From positions 1 through 40,654 of the forward strand of contig CAJTSU010000014.1 of NCBI GenBank assembly GCA_910579055.1: 40,654 nt of DNA. The letters run 5' to 3'. Source of the DNA: an uncultured Mailhella sp. (GTDB taxonomy: Bacteria > Desulfobacterota > Desulfovibrionia > Desulfovibrionales > Desulfovibrionaceae). Positions within the stretch are counted from its first letter, which is position 1; every line of letters begins with the position of its first letter. Under the pieces are notes generated by a model, which was not told the DNA's origin, searched no databases, and was given only the letters and a program-made list of their open reading frames with translations. Below, piece by piece: positions 24,693 through 32,733 of the stretch. The position numbers and the translations under genes are program-made.

Positions 24693-25901
24693 ATGCACGG
24701 ACTTCACGTCCTTCTCTCCTCCGTCAGAGCGGAAATGCAGTCATGGACGCAGCGCCCTCCCATGTTCTGGCTGCTGTTCGGCGCGCCGCTCATCGTGTTC
24801 GCGCTGCTCTGGACGCTGTTCGGCACAGGCGACATGCGCAACCTGCCTGTGGCGCTCTGCGATCTGGACCGCAGCATCACCTCTCACCGTCTGGCGCGCT
24901 GGATTGAGGGCTGCCCGAGCATGAGCGTGACCCATATGGTCAACACGCCCGAAAACGGCGAAAGGCTCCTGCGGGAGGGCAGGGTCTACGCATTCATTCT
25001 CATTCCCAAGAACTTCGAGCGGGATGTGCTGCGCAAGCGGCCCGCACACTTTACCGCGTGGCTGGACGGGCAGAACATGGCCGCGGCCGGTCTGCTCAAA
25101 CGCGACATCAGCGACGTGGGCGCGGCCTTCTGGAAGCGGCAGGACAGCGAAATGCGCGGAAATTCCGGCATACCCAGGGAAAGCGCACTGATCCAGTCCT
25201 CCACCGTCACGCTGGATCTGCGTCCCATCGGAAACCCCACCACCAATTACCGGTTTTTTCTGCTTCCGGGGCTGCTGCCCGCGATCATTCAGCTTGCGTC
25301 CGGCATAGCTTCCGCCTGCTCACTGGAAAATCTGCTCAATCCGCTACGCGCAAACCGCGTCTGGCCAGGAAGGGAAAACGGCGCGCCGGGCACCGCCGCC
25401 ATTCTCGGTTCCCAGCTCGCTCTGACGCTGTGGTACGCCGCGCTGGGCGCAGGGCTTTCCGCCCTGCTCTTCCTCAACGGCGATCTGCTTCTGCACGGCG
25501 GATTTATCCGCCTGCTTCCGGCCTGGCTGCTCATGGCAGCCGCTTCGGTAGCCCTCGGCCATCTGCTCTATGCCATCCGGCCTTCCCTGACCGACGGACT
25601 CAGCCTGATCTCGGTCTATTCCTCCCCCGCCTTCGCCTTTGCCGGGCTGACCTTCCCGCTTCAGGCCATGCCGTTCCTCGGCAGATACTGGGCCATGTCC
25701 CTTCCCATCACGCACTACCTTGACTTCCAGGTTCATGCCGGGCAGCTCGGAGCAACGTTTTTCAGCCAGTTCCCCGCGCTTGCCGCCATGGCGCTGCTGA
25801 CCCTTGTTTTCGGCGGTCTGGGGCTGGCGCTCACCGTACGCCGGGGCACCCTGCTCGCCGCAAAACTCCGGGCCATCCGGCAGGAAGGAGCAACCGCATG
25901 A
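24693..25901 (+). CDS. ABC-2 type permease, first subunit
   Basis: Inner-membrane permease of 402 residues in the YbhS/YhhJ style: one N-terminal helix (about 25-45), a large periplasmic domain (about 50-185) that starts NLPVALCDLDRS, and five C-terminal helices (about 190-390), with the FAFAGLTFPLQAMP segment typical of ABC-2 exporters. It follows the HlyD gene by 8 bases and overlaps the next permease by 4. The usual partner ATPase is not encoded nearby. Likely substrates for such systems are drugs, dyes or lipids; none can be assigned. Confidence 0.88.
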   Translation: MHGLHVLLSSVRAEMQSWTQRPPMFWLLFGAPLIVFALLWTLFGTGDMRNLPVALCDLDRSITSHRLARWIEGCPSMSVTHMVNTPENGERLLREGRVYAFILIPKNFERDVLRKRPAHFTAWLDGQNMAAAGLLKRDISDVGAAFWKRQDSEMRGNSGIPRESALIQSSTVTLDLRPIGNPTTNYRFFLLPGLLPAIIQLASGIASACSLENLLNPLRANRVWPGRENGAPGTAAILGSQLALTLWYAALGAGLSALLFLNGDLLLHGGFIRLLPAWLLMAAASVALGHLLYAIRPSLTDGLSLISVYSSPAFAFAGLTFPLQAMPFLGRYWAMSLPITHYLDFQVHAGQLGATFFSQFPALAAMALLTLVFGGLGLALTVRRGTLLAAKLRAIRQEGATA

Positions 25902-27082
25902 AAACCCTGCTGAACTTCCTTCTCGGGCTGCGCGGCGCGTTTCTCGCCGCGGGGCGCGACCTCATGGACAACAAGGCCGCGCGCACGGTCATGATCGGCG
26001 GCGTGCTCTTCTATTCCCTGCTGTATCCGCTGCCCTTTCACAACGAAGTGCCGCAAAAGCTGCCTCTTTTCGTGGTCGATCAGGCCCGCAGCGATCTTTC
26101 CCGCCAGCTCATGCGCATGATCGACAGCACGGAAGGCGTGCGCGTCGCCGCCGTGACGGATTCCTCCCAGCTTGCGCTGGAACGCATGAAAAGCGGCGAC
26201 GCCACGGCCGTGCTGATCATTCCCGGCGATTTCTCGCGCAACATCATGCGCAGCGGCAAAACCATTCTGCCGCTGTACTGTGACGCGAACTCCCTGCTTT
26301 CCTACCGTGTGGCCTTCACCGGTGTGCGCCTCGCGGCGGAAAACCTCGGCGCGGGCGTGCGTGTGGAACGCTACCGGAAAGCGGGGATGCCGCTGCTTTC
26401 CGCCCTTTCCCTCCAGGTGCGCGGGCAGGCCTCCGTCTTCACCCTGTACAACCCCGCGGGCAACTATTTTCTGAACACCGTGCCCGCCGTCTTCGTGGTC
26501 ATCCTCCAGCAAATCATGATCATCGGCTGCGCCATGATGTCCGGCAAGGCATGGAACGACCCGATGCAGGGGGAACACGGCAGAGACGCGTGCGCGACGA
26601 CCGGCCGGATTCTGCTGTGCTGCTGCCTCTTCTTTCTGCACGCCTTCTTTTATTTCTGGCTGCTGCCCATATGGTACGATGTGCCCCGGCCCCACAGCTT
26701 CGGCCTGCTGCTGTTTTTCCTTTTCCCCCTGTTCTGGGCGGCCGGTTCACTGGGCTGTTTTTTCGGACGCCTGCTCAAAACGCCGGAAATGGTCTTTGTG
26801 GCCATTCTGCCCTGCGCCCTGCCCATGCTCTTTCTTTCCGGAGCCGTATGGCCTCCGGAGGCCATGCCCGCTTTGGCGCGCTTCGCGGCGCAGTTCATGC
26901 CCACCACGCCCGGCATCGTCGGTTATCGCCTGATCATGGGGCGCGGCGCGGGCTTTGCGGAAATCATGCCGTTGTGGCTCCAGCTCTGGGGGCTGGCCCT
27001 GGCCTATTACGGCCTGGCGCTCTTTCCGGCGCGGCGGAAAAAGCCCGAAAATCAGGATCGGGCCGCGCCGCCCGACGCCTGA
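25898..27082 (+). CDS. ABC-2 type permease, second subunit
   Basis: A 394-residue homologue of the preceding permease: N-terminal helix (about 30-50), periplasmic domain opening with KLPLFVVDQARSDLSRQL, then five or six helices and the conserved ALPMLFLSGAVWPPEAMP near the end. The ATG overlaps the preceding stop (ATGA), so the two are translationally coupled and probably form a heterodimer. A cytoplasmic loop near residues 225-235 (MQGEHGRDACATTG) is of variable composition. Confidence 0.88.
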   Translation: MKTLLNFLLGLRGAFLAAGRDLMDNKAARTVMIGGVLFYSLLYPLPFHNEVPQKLPLFVVDQARSDLSRQLMRMIDSTEGVRVAAVTDSSQLALERMKSGDATAVLIIPGDFSRNIMRSGKTILPLYCDANSLLSYRVAFTGVRLAAENLGAGVRVERYRKAGMPLLSALSLQVRGQASVFTLYNPAGNYFLNTVPAVFVVILQQIMIIGCAMMSGKAWNDPMQGEHGRDACATTGRILLCCCLFFLHAFFYFWLLPIWYDVPRPHSFGLLLFFLFPLFWAAGSLGCFFGRLLKTPEMVFVAILPCALPMLFLSGAVWPPEAMPALARFAAQFMPTTPGIVGYRLIMGRGAGFAEIMPLWLQLWGLALAYYGLALFPARRKKPENQDRAAPPDA

Positions 27083-27145
27083 CTCCCGCGGGCGGGACAA
27101 GCTGTTGCTGAACTCTCATACTCCCTGCAAGATTCTGGAGGACAT

Positions 27146-28645
27146 ATGACCACCACGGCATTTCAACGCGCGGGCGCGGCTCTCTGCCTGGCTGCTGGTC
27201 TTACCCTGTCCGGCTGCTCGTTCGCTCCGGACTACCAGCGGCCGGAAATGGACATCCCTGAAAACTGGAGCGGAGCGCCCTGCCGGCTCCCCACGGCAGA
27301 AAAAGGACTGGAAGTCCAATGGTGGAAACGTTTCCATGACCCCGTGCTGGACAGGCTGGTGGAAGAAGCCCTGCTGCACAACCAGAACCTCGCGGAAGCC
27401 GTCGCCGCCGTCGATCAGGCCCGCGCCTATCTGGGTATGGCCCAGTCCCGGTATTTTCCGACCATCGCCGGCTCGGGCCAGGCAGGGCGCGCCCGCTATA
27501 CGGACGAGGACACTGCATACTGGGCAGGGGCGGGACTCAGCCAGCTCCTGACCGGGCTGGGAACGCCCGCCGAAGGAACGGATCGCGTCAACAGCCAGGT
27601 TACCCTTGCTCTCCAGGCGGCCTGGGAAATCGACCTGTGGGGCAAGGTACGCAACACCTCGGCCGCCATGCGCGAACAGGTGCTGGCCTCTGAAGCGGGA
27701 CAGCGCGGCATGATGCTCAGCCTGGCCGGACAGACGGCCTCCGCCTATATCAGCCTGCGCAGCTATGACGCCCAGCTTGCCATAGCCAGACGCACACTGG
27801 CATCCCGCGAGGAGGCCGCAAAGATTTACAGCTCCCGCTACAAGGTGGGCGTGATCAGCGAGCTGGACTACATGCGCGCCCTGACCGAAGTGGATACCGT
27901 GCGCGCCAGCCTGTACACCGCCCAGTATCAGGTATCCATGGCGGAAAGCGCGCTCATGGTGCTCACCGGCCGTTCCCCCCGCGACATTTTTGAAGCCGCG
28001 CCGGAACGGGGGCTGGAAATCGACGCCATGCCCGACGCCCCGCAACTGCCTGTGGGCCTGCCTTCCGATCTGCTGGAGCGGCGTCCCGATCTTGTGGCGG
28101 CTGAAGCCATGCTCAAGGCGGCCGATTTCAGGATCGGAGCGGCCAGAGCCGCCTGGTTTCCGTCCATTTCCCTGACCGGCCAGCTCGGAACCCAGAGCAC
28201 CGAACTTGAGCAGCTCTTCAACCAGACCTCCAAGCTCTGGGGCTTTGCCGGAAACATCAGTCTGCCCATCCTCACCTTCGGGCGCATCTCCAGCAACGTC
28301 AAGGCCAGTGAAGCGGCCCGGCGCCAGGCCGCAGCCGCCTATGTGCTTGCTGTGCAGAAGGCGTTCAGGGACGTGCGCGACGCGCTGGCCGTTCAGGATC
28401 GCACCGCGCATGTGGTCAATGCTCTGGAATCCGCCGTGAACCGTCTGCGCACGGCCACGCGGCTGGCGCGCCTGCGCTACGACAACGGTTACGCCTCCTA
28501 TATGGATGTGCTGGATGCCGAACGCTCCCTGTTCGGGGCGGAAATCCAGCTTGCCGGAGTGCGCGCCGCCCATCTTTCCTCCATCATCCATGTGTGCATG
28601 GCGCTGGGCGGCGGATGGGAAGAGGCCGCAGCGTCCGGGAGCTAG
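27146..28645 (+). CDS. Outer-membrane efflux channel lipoprotein, NodT/OprM family
   Basis: TolC-like trimeric channel. The 499 residues have a lipoprotein signal with lipobox LSGC (Cys at about 23), then FAPDYQRP, the family's standard start, two outer-membrane-factor repeats with long helices, and the signature LLERRPDLVAAEAML (about 310-324). The last helix ends SIIHVCMALGGGW, also typical. It is the final gene of the exporter unit, 63 bases after the second permease. GGAGG lies before the ATG. Confidence 0.93.
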   Translation: MTTTAFQRAGAALCLAAGLTLSGCSFAPDYQRPEMDIPENWSGAPCRLPTAEKGLEVQWWKRFHDPVLDRLVEEALLHNQNLAEAVAAVDQARAYLGMAQSRYFPTIAGSGQAGRARYTDEDTAYWAGAGLSQLLTGLGTPAEGTDRVNSQVTLALQAAWEIDLWGKVRNTSAAMREQVLASEAGQRGMMLSLAGQTASAYISLRSYDAQLAIARRTLASREEAAKIYSSRYKVGVISELDYMRALTEVDTVRASLYTAQYQVSMAESALMVLTGRSPRDIFEAAPERGLEIDAMPDAPQLPVGLPSDLLERRPDLVAAEAMLKAADFRIGAARAAWFPSISLTGQLGTQSTELEQLFNQTSKLWGFAGNISLPILTFGRISSNVKASEAARRQAAAAYVLAVQKAFRDVRDALAVQDRTAHVVNALESAVNRLRTATRLARLRYDNGYASYMDVLDAERSLFGAEIQLAGVRAAHLSSIIHVCMALGGGWEEAAASGS

Positions 28646-28669
28646 AGCTTTTTGTCATTGCAATGCTCT
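28644..28669 (+). repeat. AGAGC palindromic repeat
   Basis: AGAGCTTTTTGTCATTGCAATGCTCT, in parts AGAGC and GCTCT around a TTTGTCATTG centre. It is the degenerate sister of the palindrome at 36551-36576. It overlaps the stop codon region of the channel gene and could act as its terminator. Confidence 0.6.
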
Positions 28670-28671
28670 AA

Positions 28672-28816
28672 GGCTGCTGACTTTGGCAGCAGCCCCGAAC
28701 ATTGCGAGCAGGTCGCGGCTTGGCCGTAAAGCGAGCGGTTTTCGTGCCTTTCCGTCAAGCCGCTTTGGCGGCCTGAACGGCGCAAACGCCGCGAAGCGGG
28801 GTTTGTCATCCGTCTG
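28672..28816 (+). repeat. Composite dispersed repeat
   Basis: It opens with the hairpin GGCTGCTG/CAGCAGCC, continues CCCCGAACATTGCGAGCAGG and ends in GCGAAGCGGGGTTTGTCATC. The copy at 40301-40394 has the same order but lacks an internal segment of about 50 bases. The end block alone also occurs inverted at 1659-1697. Confidence 0.75.
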
Positions 28817-28898
28817 TGTGAAGCCGCGCTTCACTCGGCTCCGCTCCGCGTGACATTTGACCGCGATCTCCGCATGGCCGGACATGATCAGGGACGCC

Positions 28899-28913
28899 AC
28901 TGGTTCAACCAGT
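28899..28913. promoter_or_regulatory. GntR/FadR-type operator 1
   Basis: ACTGGTTCAACCAGT is a perfect inverted repeat around one central base. TGGT-N3-ACCA is the classic operator form of the FadR subfamily of GntR regulators, and the gene at 29048 encodes such a protein. Confidence 0.8.
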
Positions 28914-28933
28914 AGCGTCTTTTTCCTGTTTTT

Positions 28934-28950
28934 TGCTGGTCTGACCAGCA
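28934..28950. promoter_or_regulatory. GntR/FadR-type operator 2
   Basis: TGCTGGTCTGACCAGCA has perfect 8-bp arms around one central base and the TGGT-N3-ACCA core. It is centred 36 bases after operator 1. Confidence 0.8.
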
Positions 28951-29035
28951 TTTTCCACTCAAACCCCTTGTCGAATATCATATTCAGGGTGTAGCCTGAA
29001 GCCGCGTCAGAATTATTTTGTCATTCCTTTATTTT

Positions 29036-29046
29036 TGGTTGAACCA
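29036..29046. promoter_or_regulatory. GntR/FadR-type operator 3, overlapping the translation start
   Basis: TGGTTGAACCA is a perfect palindrome around one base and ends one base before the ATG at 29048. Binding here would block transcription or initiation of the regulator's own gene, pointing to negative autoregulation. Confidence 0.7.
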
Positions 29047-29047
29047 G

Positions 29048-29752
29048 ATGACAGACCCTACCGGCATCCATGCGATTATCCCTCAGCTGCTCGGCCTCAT
29101 TGAGGAGCTGAGCCTTCACCCCGGCGACAGGCTTCCCGGTGAACGGGAGCTGGCCGCGCGCCTTGGCTGGAGCAGAAACACACTGCGCGAGGCACTTACG
29201 CTCATGGCCTCACGCGGACAACTGGAAATTCGCCCCCGGCAAGGCATCTTTCTCGGCGGATCGGATTCCCGGGACTGCGCCGCGCTGCTGCGCGAAGGAG
29301 TCGGGGCACTGCGCCTTGTCGCGCCCTCCCTCACCTCCGCGGTCTGCCGCGAATGCGGCCCGGCCGAGCTGGCGGTTCTTGAAGGGCATACGGCAACCCT
29401 CGGGCGGGCGCTGGTGGAAGAGAACTTTCTGCTCGTCTGGCGCAGCCTCACCGTATTTTACCTTGAAACGGCAAAGCTTGCCCGCAACCGCATGGTGGAA
29501 AAACTGCTTGCGGACATATGCGCCCTCATCCCCGAAAACAGGGACGGCGCGGGCCTGCCCCGCATCCGCCGCGACGCCCTGCAAAATTTTTTCACCGCCC
29601 ATGTGGGTCTGCTGCATGGTCTGCGTTCGCGCAATTCGACACAAACGGCGCAGCTCGCCCGTGACAGCCTTGAAGAGCTGCGCCGTTTTCTGGATGCATC
29701 CTTCGCCGGGAGGAAGAGTGACGACTCTCCCTCCGGGAGGGGGCGGCAATGA
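29048..29752 (+). CDS. GntR-family transcriptional regulator (FadR subfamily)
   Basis: Ligand-responsive dimeric DNA-binding protein. The 234 residues start with a winged helix-turn-helix: LHPGDRLPGERELAARLGWSRNTLREAL (about residues 22-49 in pieces) and GQLEIRPRQGIFL, both textbook GntR. The C-terminal all-helical domain (about 80-220) fits FCD-type effector binding, with NFFTAHVGLLHGL as the last clear segment. The ATG at 29048 is preferred; a TTG at 29018 is in frame. No clear ribosome site exists because operator 3 occupies that place. Three palindromic operators upstream fit its family. It heads a run of genes through the G3E GTPase, which it probably represses. Confidence 0.88.
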   Translation: MTDPTGIHAIIPQLLGLIEELSLHPGDRLPGERELAARLGWSRNTLREALTLMASRGQLEIRPRQGIFLGGSDSRDCAALLREGVGALRLVAPSLTSAVCRECGPAELAVLEGHTATLGRALVEENFLLVWRSLTVFYLETAKLARNRMVEKLLADICALIPENRDGAGLPRIRRDALQNFFTAHVGLLHGLRSRNSTQTAQLARDSLEELRRFLDASFAGRKSDDSPSGRGRQ

Positions 29753-29943
29753 CGCGGAGGGAATTTTTCCGAAGCGTGCTTCCCGGCTTGCACGGGAAGA
29801 ATGACGAGCCCGAAGATGACGGGCGCGAATCACTGCAGGAGCTGTTCCTGCGGGCGATGGAACAGGGGCTTGATCCCGCGAGTTATACCCCCGAAGCGCT
29901 GCGGAGGATGCTCGCCGAACGCGCCCCCGAAAAACAGGGATGA
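29749..29943 (+). CDS. Small hypothetical protein
   Basis: A 64-residue protein overlapping the regulator's stop by 4 bases (ATGA), which favours real translation by coupling. It begins MTRREFFRSVLPG, which resembles a twin-arginine start, but no hydrophobic stretch follows, so export is unlikely. The rest is acidic and helical (LQELFLRAMEQGLDPASY). No family is recognised. It may be a small partner of the membrane protein downstream. Confidence 0.6.
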   Translation: MTRREFFRSVLPGLHGKNDEPEDDGRESLQELFLRAMEQGLDPASYTPEALRRMLAERAPEKQG

Positions 29944-30119
29944 GCCGGGGCCATGCCCGGCCATCCGCGTTGGAGGAAGCCCGGAAACCATACGGCGGCA
30001 GTCATGCCGATGGTGAGGGCAATGTACGGCGCGGACTCTCCGCCCGCGTAAAGCAGGAGACTTCAGGCTCCCCAGGGGGGATGAGCGAAGGCTCCGCCGA
30101 CAAACTCAAGGAGGAACAC

Positions 30120-31520
30120 ATGTCCCAGGAACAGCTTCCGTATCTTGAAGAGCGAAAGCTCGTCAAAAGATGGAACGGCCCCATCCCCGCTCTGGTGAAC
30201 TTGGCGTTCACGCTGGTGATTTTTGCCGTGACCTGGTGGATTTTCCAGGATCCGCGCGGCATCATGCGCTTCTACACTCCCTATGTGGGCTATAACTACT
30301 GCCGCTGGTGGCTGATCATCCTTATCTGGATGGCGTACACCTTCGACTTCTGGCCCTTCAAAAAAGACTGGATCCGCACCGCGCATCCGCTTCAGAAAGG
30401 CATTGTGCTGTCCCTCATTTCCATAGGCACGATGATCTTTTTCATCCACGGCTTCTTTGAAGGCGTGCTCGGCAACTTCGCCTTTGCCTATTTCAACCCC
30501 GAACAGCTCATGAAGCTCGGCCTCACCGACTTCTATTCCACGGAATACGCGGCTCAGGCCTGCATGATGTTCGCCGTCATCGCCTCCTGGATCAGCCCCG
30601 CCTGGGTTGTGGCGCTTGAAGGGCAGCCCTGGGCCGACGCCCGTCAGCCCGTGCGCGGCTTCAGCATCTGGCTCGGCACCTTCTGCCTCAGCCTGGTCAT
30701 CTATTTCATGACCATGCACAATCACATGGGCATTCTGTACTACCCCTGGCAGTACTTCACCGCCATTTGCCCGCCCTACTGGGAGCAGTTCGCCGAAACC
30801 GTGTCCGCCAACTTCCATGTGGCGTGGATCATGTGCTGCACCGTTGTGGTGTGGTTTGTGGAAGGCATATGGGAACGCTACCCCTTTACCATGATCAAGC
30901 GCGACTGGCCCCGCCGCATCGCCCTGTTCGTCGGCATCATCGTCATAGCGTGGGCGCTGTGCCTCTTTTTCTGGTACATGCAGGAACTGGTGTGGGGTGA
31001 AGCCATCCGAGGCCATCGCCGCGACGCCGCCCCGGACTGGCGCTGGCTGCATGTGGGCGAAACGGCCATCTTCTTCCTGGTGCCCGCCCTGTTCCTCCAG
31101 TTCTACTGCGGCAACTGGCCGCACAAGTTCAGCACGCCCGTCAACGTGCTTGTCCGCACCGGCATTGTCATTGTCGGCGGCATAGCCGTGTACTGCCTGT
31201 ATTACATGTACGCCCACAACCTGCTGGGCACGCAGAAGGGCTTTTCACATCCACAGCAGTTCCCCATGATCCCCATGATCTGGCTCATCGACATCTGGCT
31301 GATCAACTGGTGGTTCATGGACGGCTGGCCGGGCTGGCGCCGTGAATTCAAGACGGCGGAAGACCTGGCCGAAGAAAAGCGCCATATCGAAATCGACCAT
31401 GCCTGGAACCCCGGCATGAAGACCGGGCTCATCGCGGGCATCGCCGGCGGCGTGGTTCTGTACTTCCTCATCGTATGGCTGCTGCCTCTCTGCAGTGCAA
31501 CTTTCACCCTGGTGAAGTAG
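30120..31520 (+). CDS. Unrecognised polytopic membrane protein
   Basis: I do not recognise the family. The 466-residue protein has about 11 predicted hydrophobic helices, many Trp and Tyr residues, and conserved-looking His-containing stretches at helix borders (MTMHNHMGILYY, HVGETAIFF and SHPQQFPMIPM) that could bind metal or a cofactor. A charged loop (EFKTAEDLAEEKRHIEIDHAW) precedes the last helix. The start at 30120 has AAGGAGG 7 bases upstream; the longer frame from 29940 is rejected. It is followed after 8 bases by the Tat-exported metallo-hydrolase, so the two are likely one functional unit, perhaps a transporter or membrane enzyme with its periplasmic partner. Confidence 0.75.
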   Translation: MSQEQLPYLEERKLVKRWNGPIPALVNLAFTLVIFAVTWWIFQDPRGIMRFYTPYVGYNYCRWWLIILIWMAYTFDFWPFKKDWIRTAHPLQKGIVLSLISIGTMIFFIHGFFEGVLGNFAFAYFNPEQLMKLGLTDFYSTEYAAQACMMFAVIASWISPAWVVALEGQPWADARQPVRGFSIWLGTFCLSLVIYFMTMHNHMGILYYPWQYFTAICPPYWEQFAETVSANFHVAWIMCCTVVVWFVEGIWERYPFTMIKRDWPRRIALFVGIIVIAWALCLFFWYMQELVWGEAIRGHRRDAAPDWRWLHVGETAIFFLVPALFLQFYCGNWPHKFSTPVNVLVRTGIVIVGGIAVYCLYYMYAHNLLGTQKGFSHPQQFPMIPMIWLIDIWLINWWFMDGWPGWRREFKTAEDLAEEKRHIEIDHAWNPGMKTGLIAGIAGGVVLYFLIVWLLPLCSATFTLVK

Positions 31521-31528
31521 GAGTTTGT

Positions 31529-32680
31529 ATGAACAGACGTGAATTTCTGAAAGGCGCGTCTCTCGGCCTCGGAGCCGGCGCGCTTGGAGCCATGGGGCTT
31601 TATTCCTATACGCCCGCGCGCAGGGCCTTTCTGCCCGACATCAACCGCCAGATGTCCGACTTCGGCGTGTGCAAATCCGTGAAAGTCACCAATATCTCGG
31701 AAACGAGCTGGTTCGACAACGGCGTCTTCATGAAAAACGTGACCGGCGCGGGCGGCCTGCTGGTGGACCAGTACACGTTCAACTGGGCTCCCTTCGGCAA
31801 CGGCAAGGGCATAGGCAAGGGCTCCTACGAAGAAGGCATCGCCAAGATTAAGCCCTATATCCAGAAGGGCGATCTGCATGGCGCATGGGCCGTGGCCAAG
31901 GAAAACTCCGTGGACGCCGACAACGCGGGGGGCTTTTCCTGCCTGGTGGAAGTCGAAGCCATGGACGGCAAGGTTTCCAAGTACCTGTTCGACTGCGGCT
32001 GGAATTACGACTGGATGGAAGAAAGCTTCAAGCGCGAAGGCATCGACAACATGCTGGCCAACGGCGAAATCGACGGCTTCATCCAGACGCATGAGCACAT
32101 GGATCACTACTGGGCCTTTCCCGTGGTGGCCAAATACGGCCCCAACGTGCATGTCTACACCCCCAGTACCTTCTACCCGCAGGGCAAGCAGTACATCAAG
32201 GATTCAGGCCATACGGGCGAGCTCACCGAGGTAAAGAAGGGCCTCTATTCGCTGCAACCCGGCGTGGCGCTGTATCAGTTTGAATGCCCCATCATCTTCA
32301 AGGTGTTCGGGGAAATGTCCCTGTACTGCAACGTCAAGGACGTTGGCCTGGTCAGCATCACCGGGTGCTGCCACCAGGGCATCATCCTGTTCGCCGATAC
32401 CGCCTACAAGGAACTGAAATACGAAAAGGATCAGTTTTATGGACTGTACGGCGGCCTGCACATCTCGCCCTTTGACGACTGGGATCCCAAGTACGACGAC
32501 CTGGTCATCGGCCTGAAAAAATGGGATCTGCAACGCGTGGGCTGCAACCACTGCACCGGCCTGATCACCGCGCAGAAGTTTGTGGACGCGGGGTATCCCG
32601 TGGTGCAGGGCACGGCCCGTTTCCGTTCCAAGACCACCAACTATCTGGGCAACGGCGATATCATCACGTTCCCCGCGTAA
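31529..32680 (+). CDS. Tat-exported metallo-beta-lactamase-fold protein (COG1237-like)
   Basis: A 383-residue zinc-type hydrolase fold. The N-terminus MNRREFLKGASLGLGAGALG is a good Tat signal, so it folds with metal in the cytoplasm and acts in the periplasm. Metal motifs are HEHMDHYWAF (about 187-196, the HxHxDH site), TGCCHQGI (about 280) and GCNHCTG (about 340), the arrangement seen in the COG1237 group related to methanopterin-pathway synthases. GGLHISPFDDW also fits. The start at 31529 has AGGAG 7 bases upstream. It lies between the unknown membrane protein and a G3E metallochaperone-like GTPase. The enzymatic reaction is unknown. Confidence 0.85.
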   Translation: MNRREFLKGASLGLGAGALGAMGLYSYTPARRAFLPDINRQMSDFGVCKSVKVTNISETSWFDNGVFMKNVTGAGGLLVDQYTFNWAPFGNGKGIGKGSYEEGIAKIKPYIQKGDLHGAWAVAKENSVDADNAGGFSCLVEVEAMDGKVSKYLFDCGWNYDWMEESFKREGIDNMLANGEIDGFIQTHEHMDHYWAFPVVAKYGPNVHVYTPSTFYPQGKQYIKDSGHTGELTEVKKGLYSLQPGVALYQFECPIIFKVFGEMSLYCNVKDVGLVSITGCCHQGIILFADTAYKELKYEKDQFYGLYGGLHISPFDDWDPKYDDLVIGLKKWDLQRVGCNHCTGLITAQKFVDAGYPVVQGTARFRSKTTNYLGNGDIITFPA

Positions 32681-32688
32681 CCTGATCC

Positions 32689-32717
32689 GGGGCGCGCGGA
32701 AGCTCGCCGCGCGCCCC
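32689..32717 (+). terminator. Strong hairpin between the metallo-hydrolase and G3E GTPase genes
   Basis: Perfect 11-bp arms GGGGCGCGCGG and CCGCGCGCCCC with a 7-base loop, followed by GTTCTTTT. It looks like a rho-independent terminator, yet the next start codon comes only 17 bases later, so it may attenuate the downstream gene. Confidence 0.7.
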
Positions 32718-32733
32718 GTTCTTTTGAGATGCC

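Larger units (their letters stand above)
28646..29047. other. Repeat-rich promoter region of the GntR operon
   Basis: A 402-base gap. It contains the AGAGC palindrome (28644-28669), the composite GGCTGCTGAC/AAGCGGGGTTTGTC repeat (28672-28816) and three FadR-type operator palindromes (28899-28913, 28934-28950, 29036-29046). No gene is supported. Confidence 0.65.

Noticed and set aside
27116..28591. 491-codon open frame on the minus strand
   Set aside because: Antisense of the NodT-type channel, which has a lipobox and family signature.
29749..29790. Twin-arginine signal on the 64-residue protein (RREFF)
   Set aside because: No hydrophobic segment or cleavage site follows; the protein turns acidic directly.
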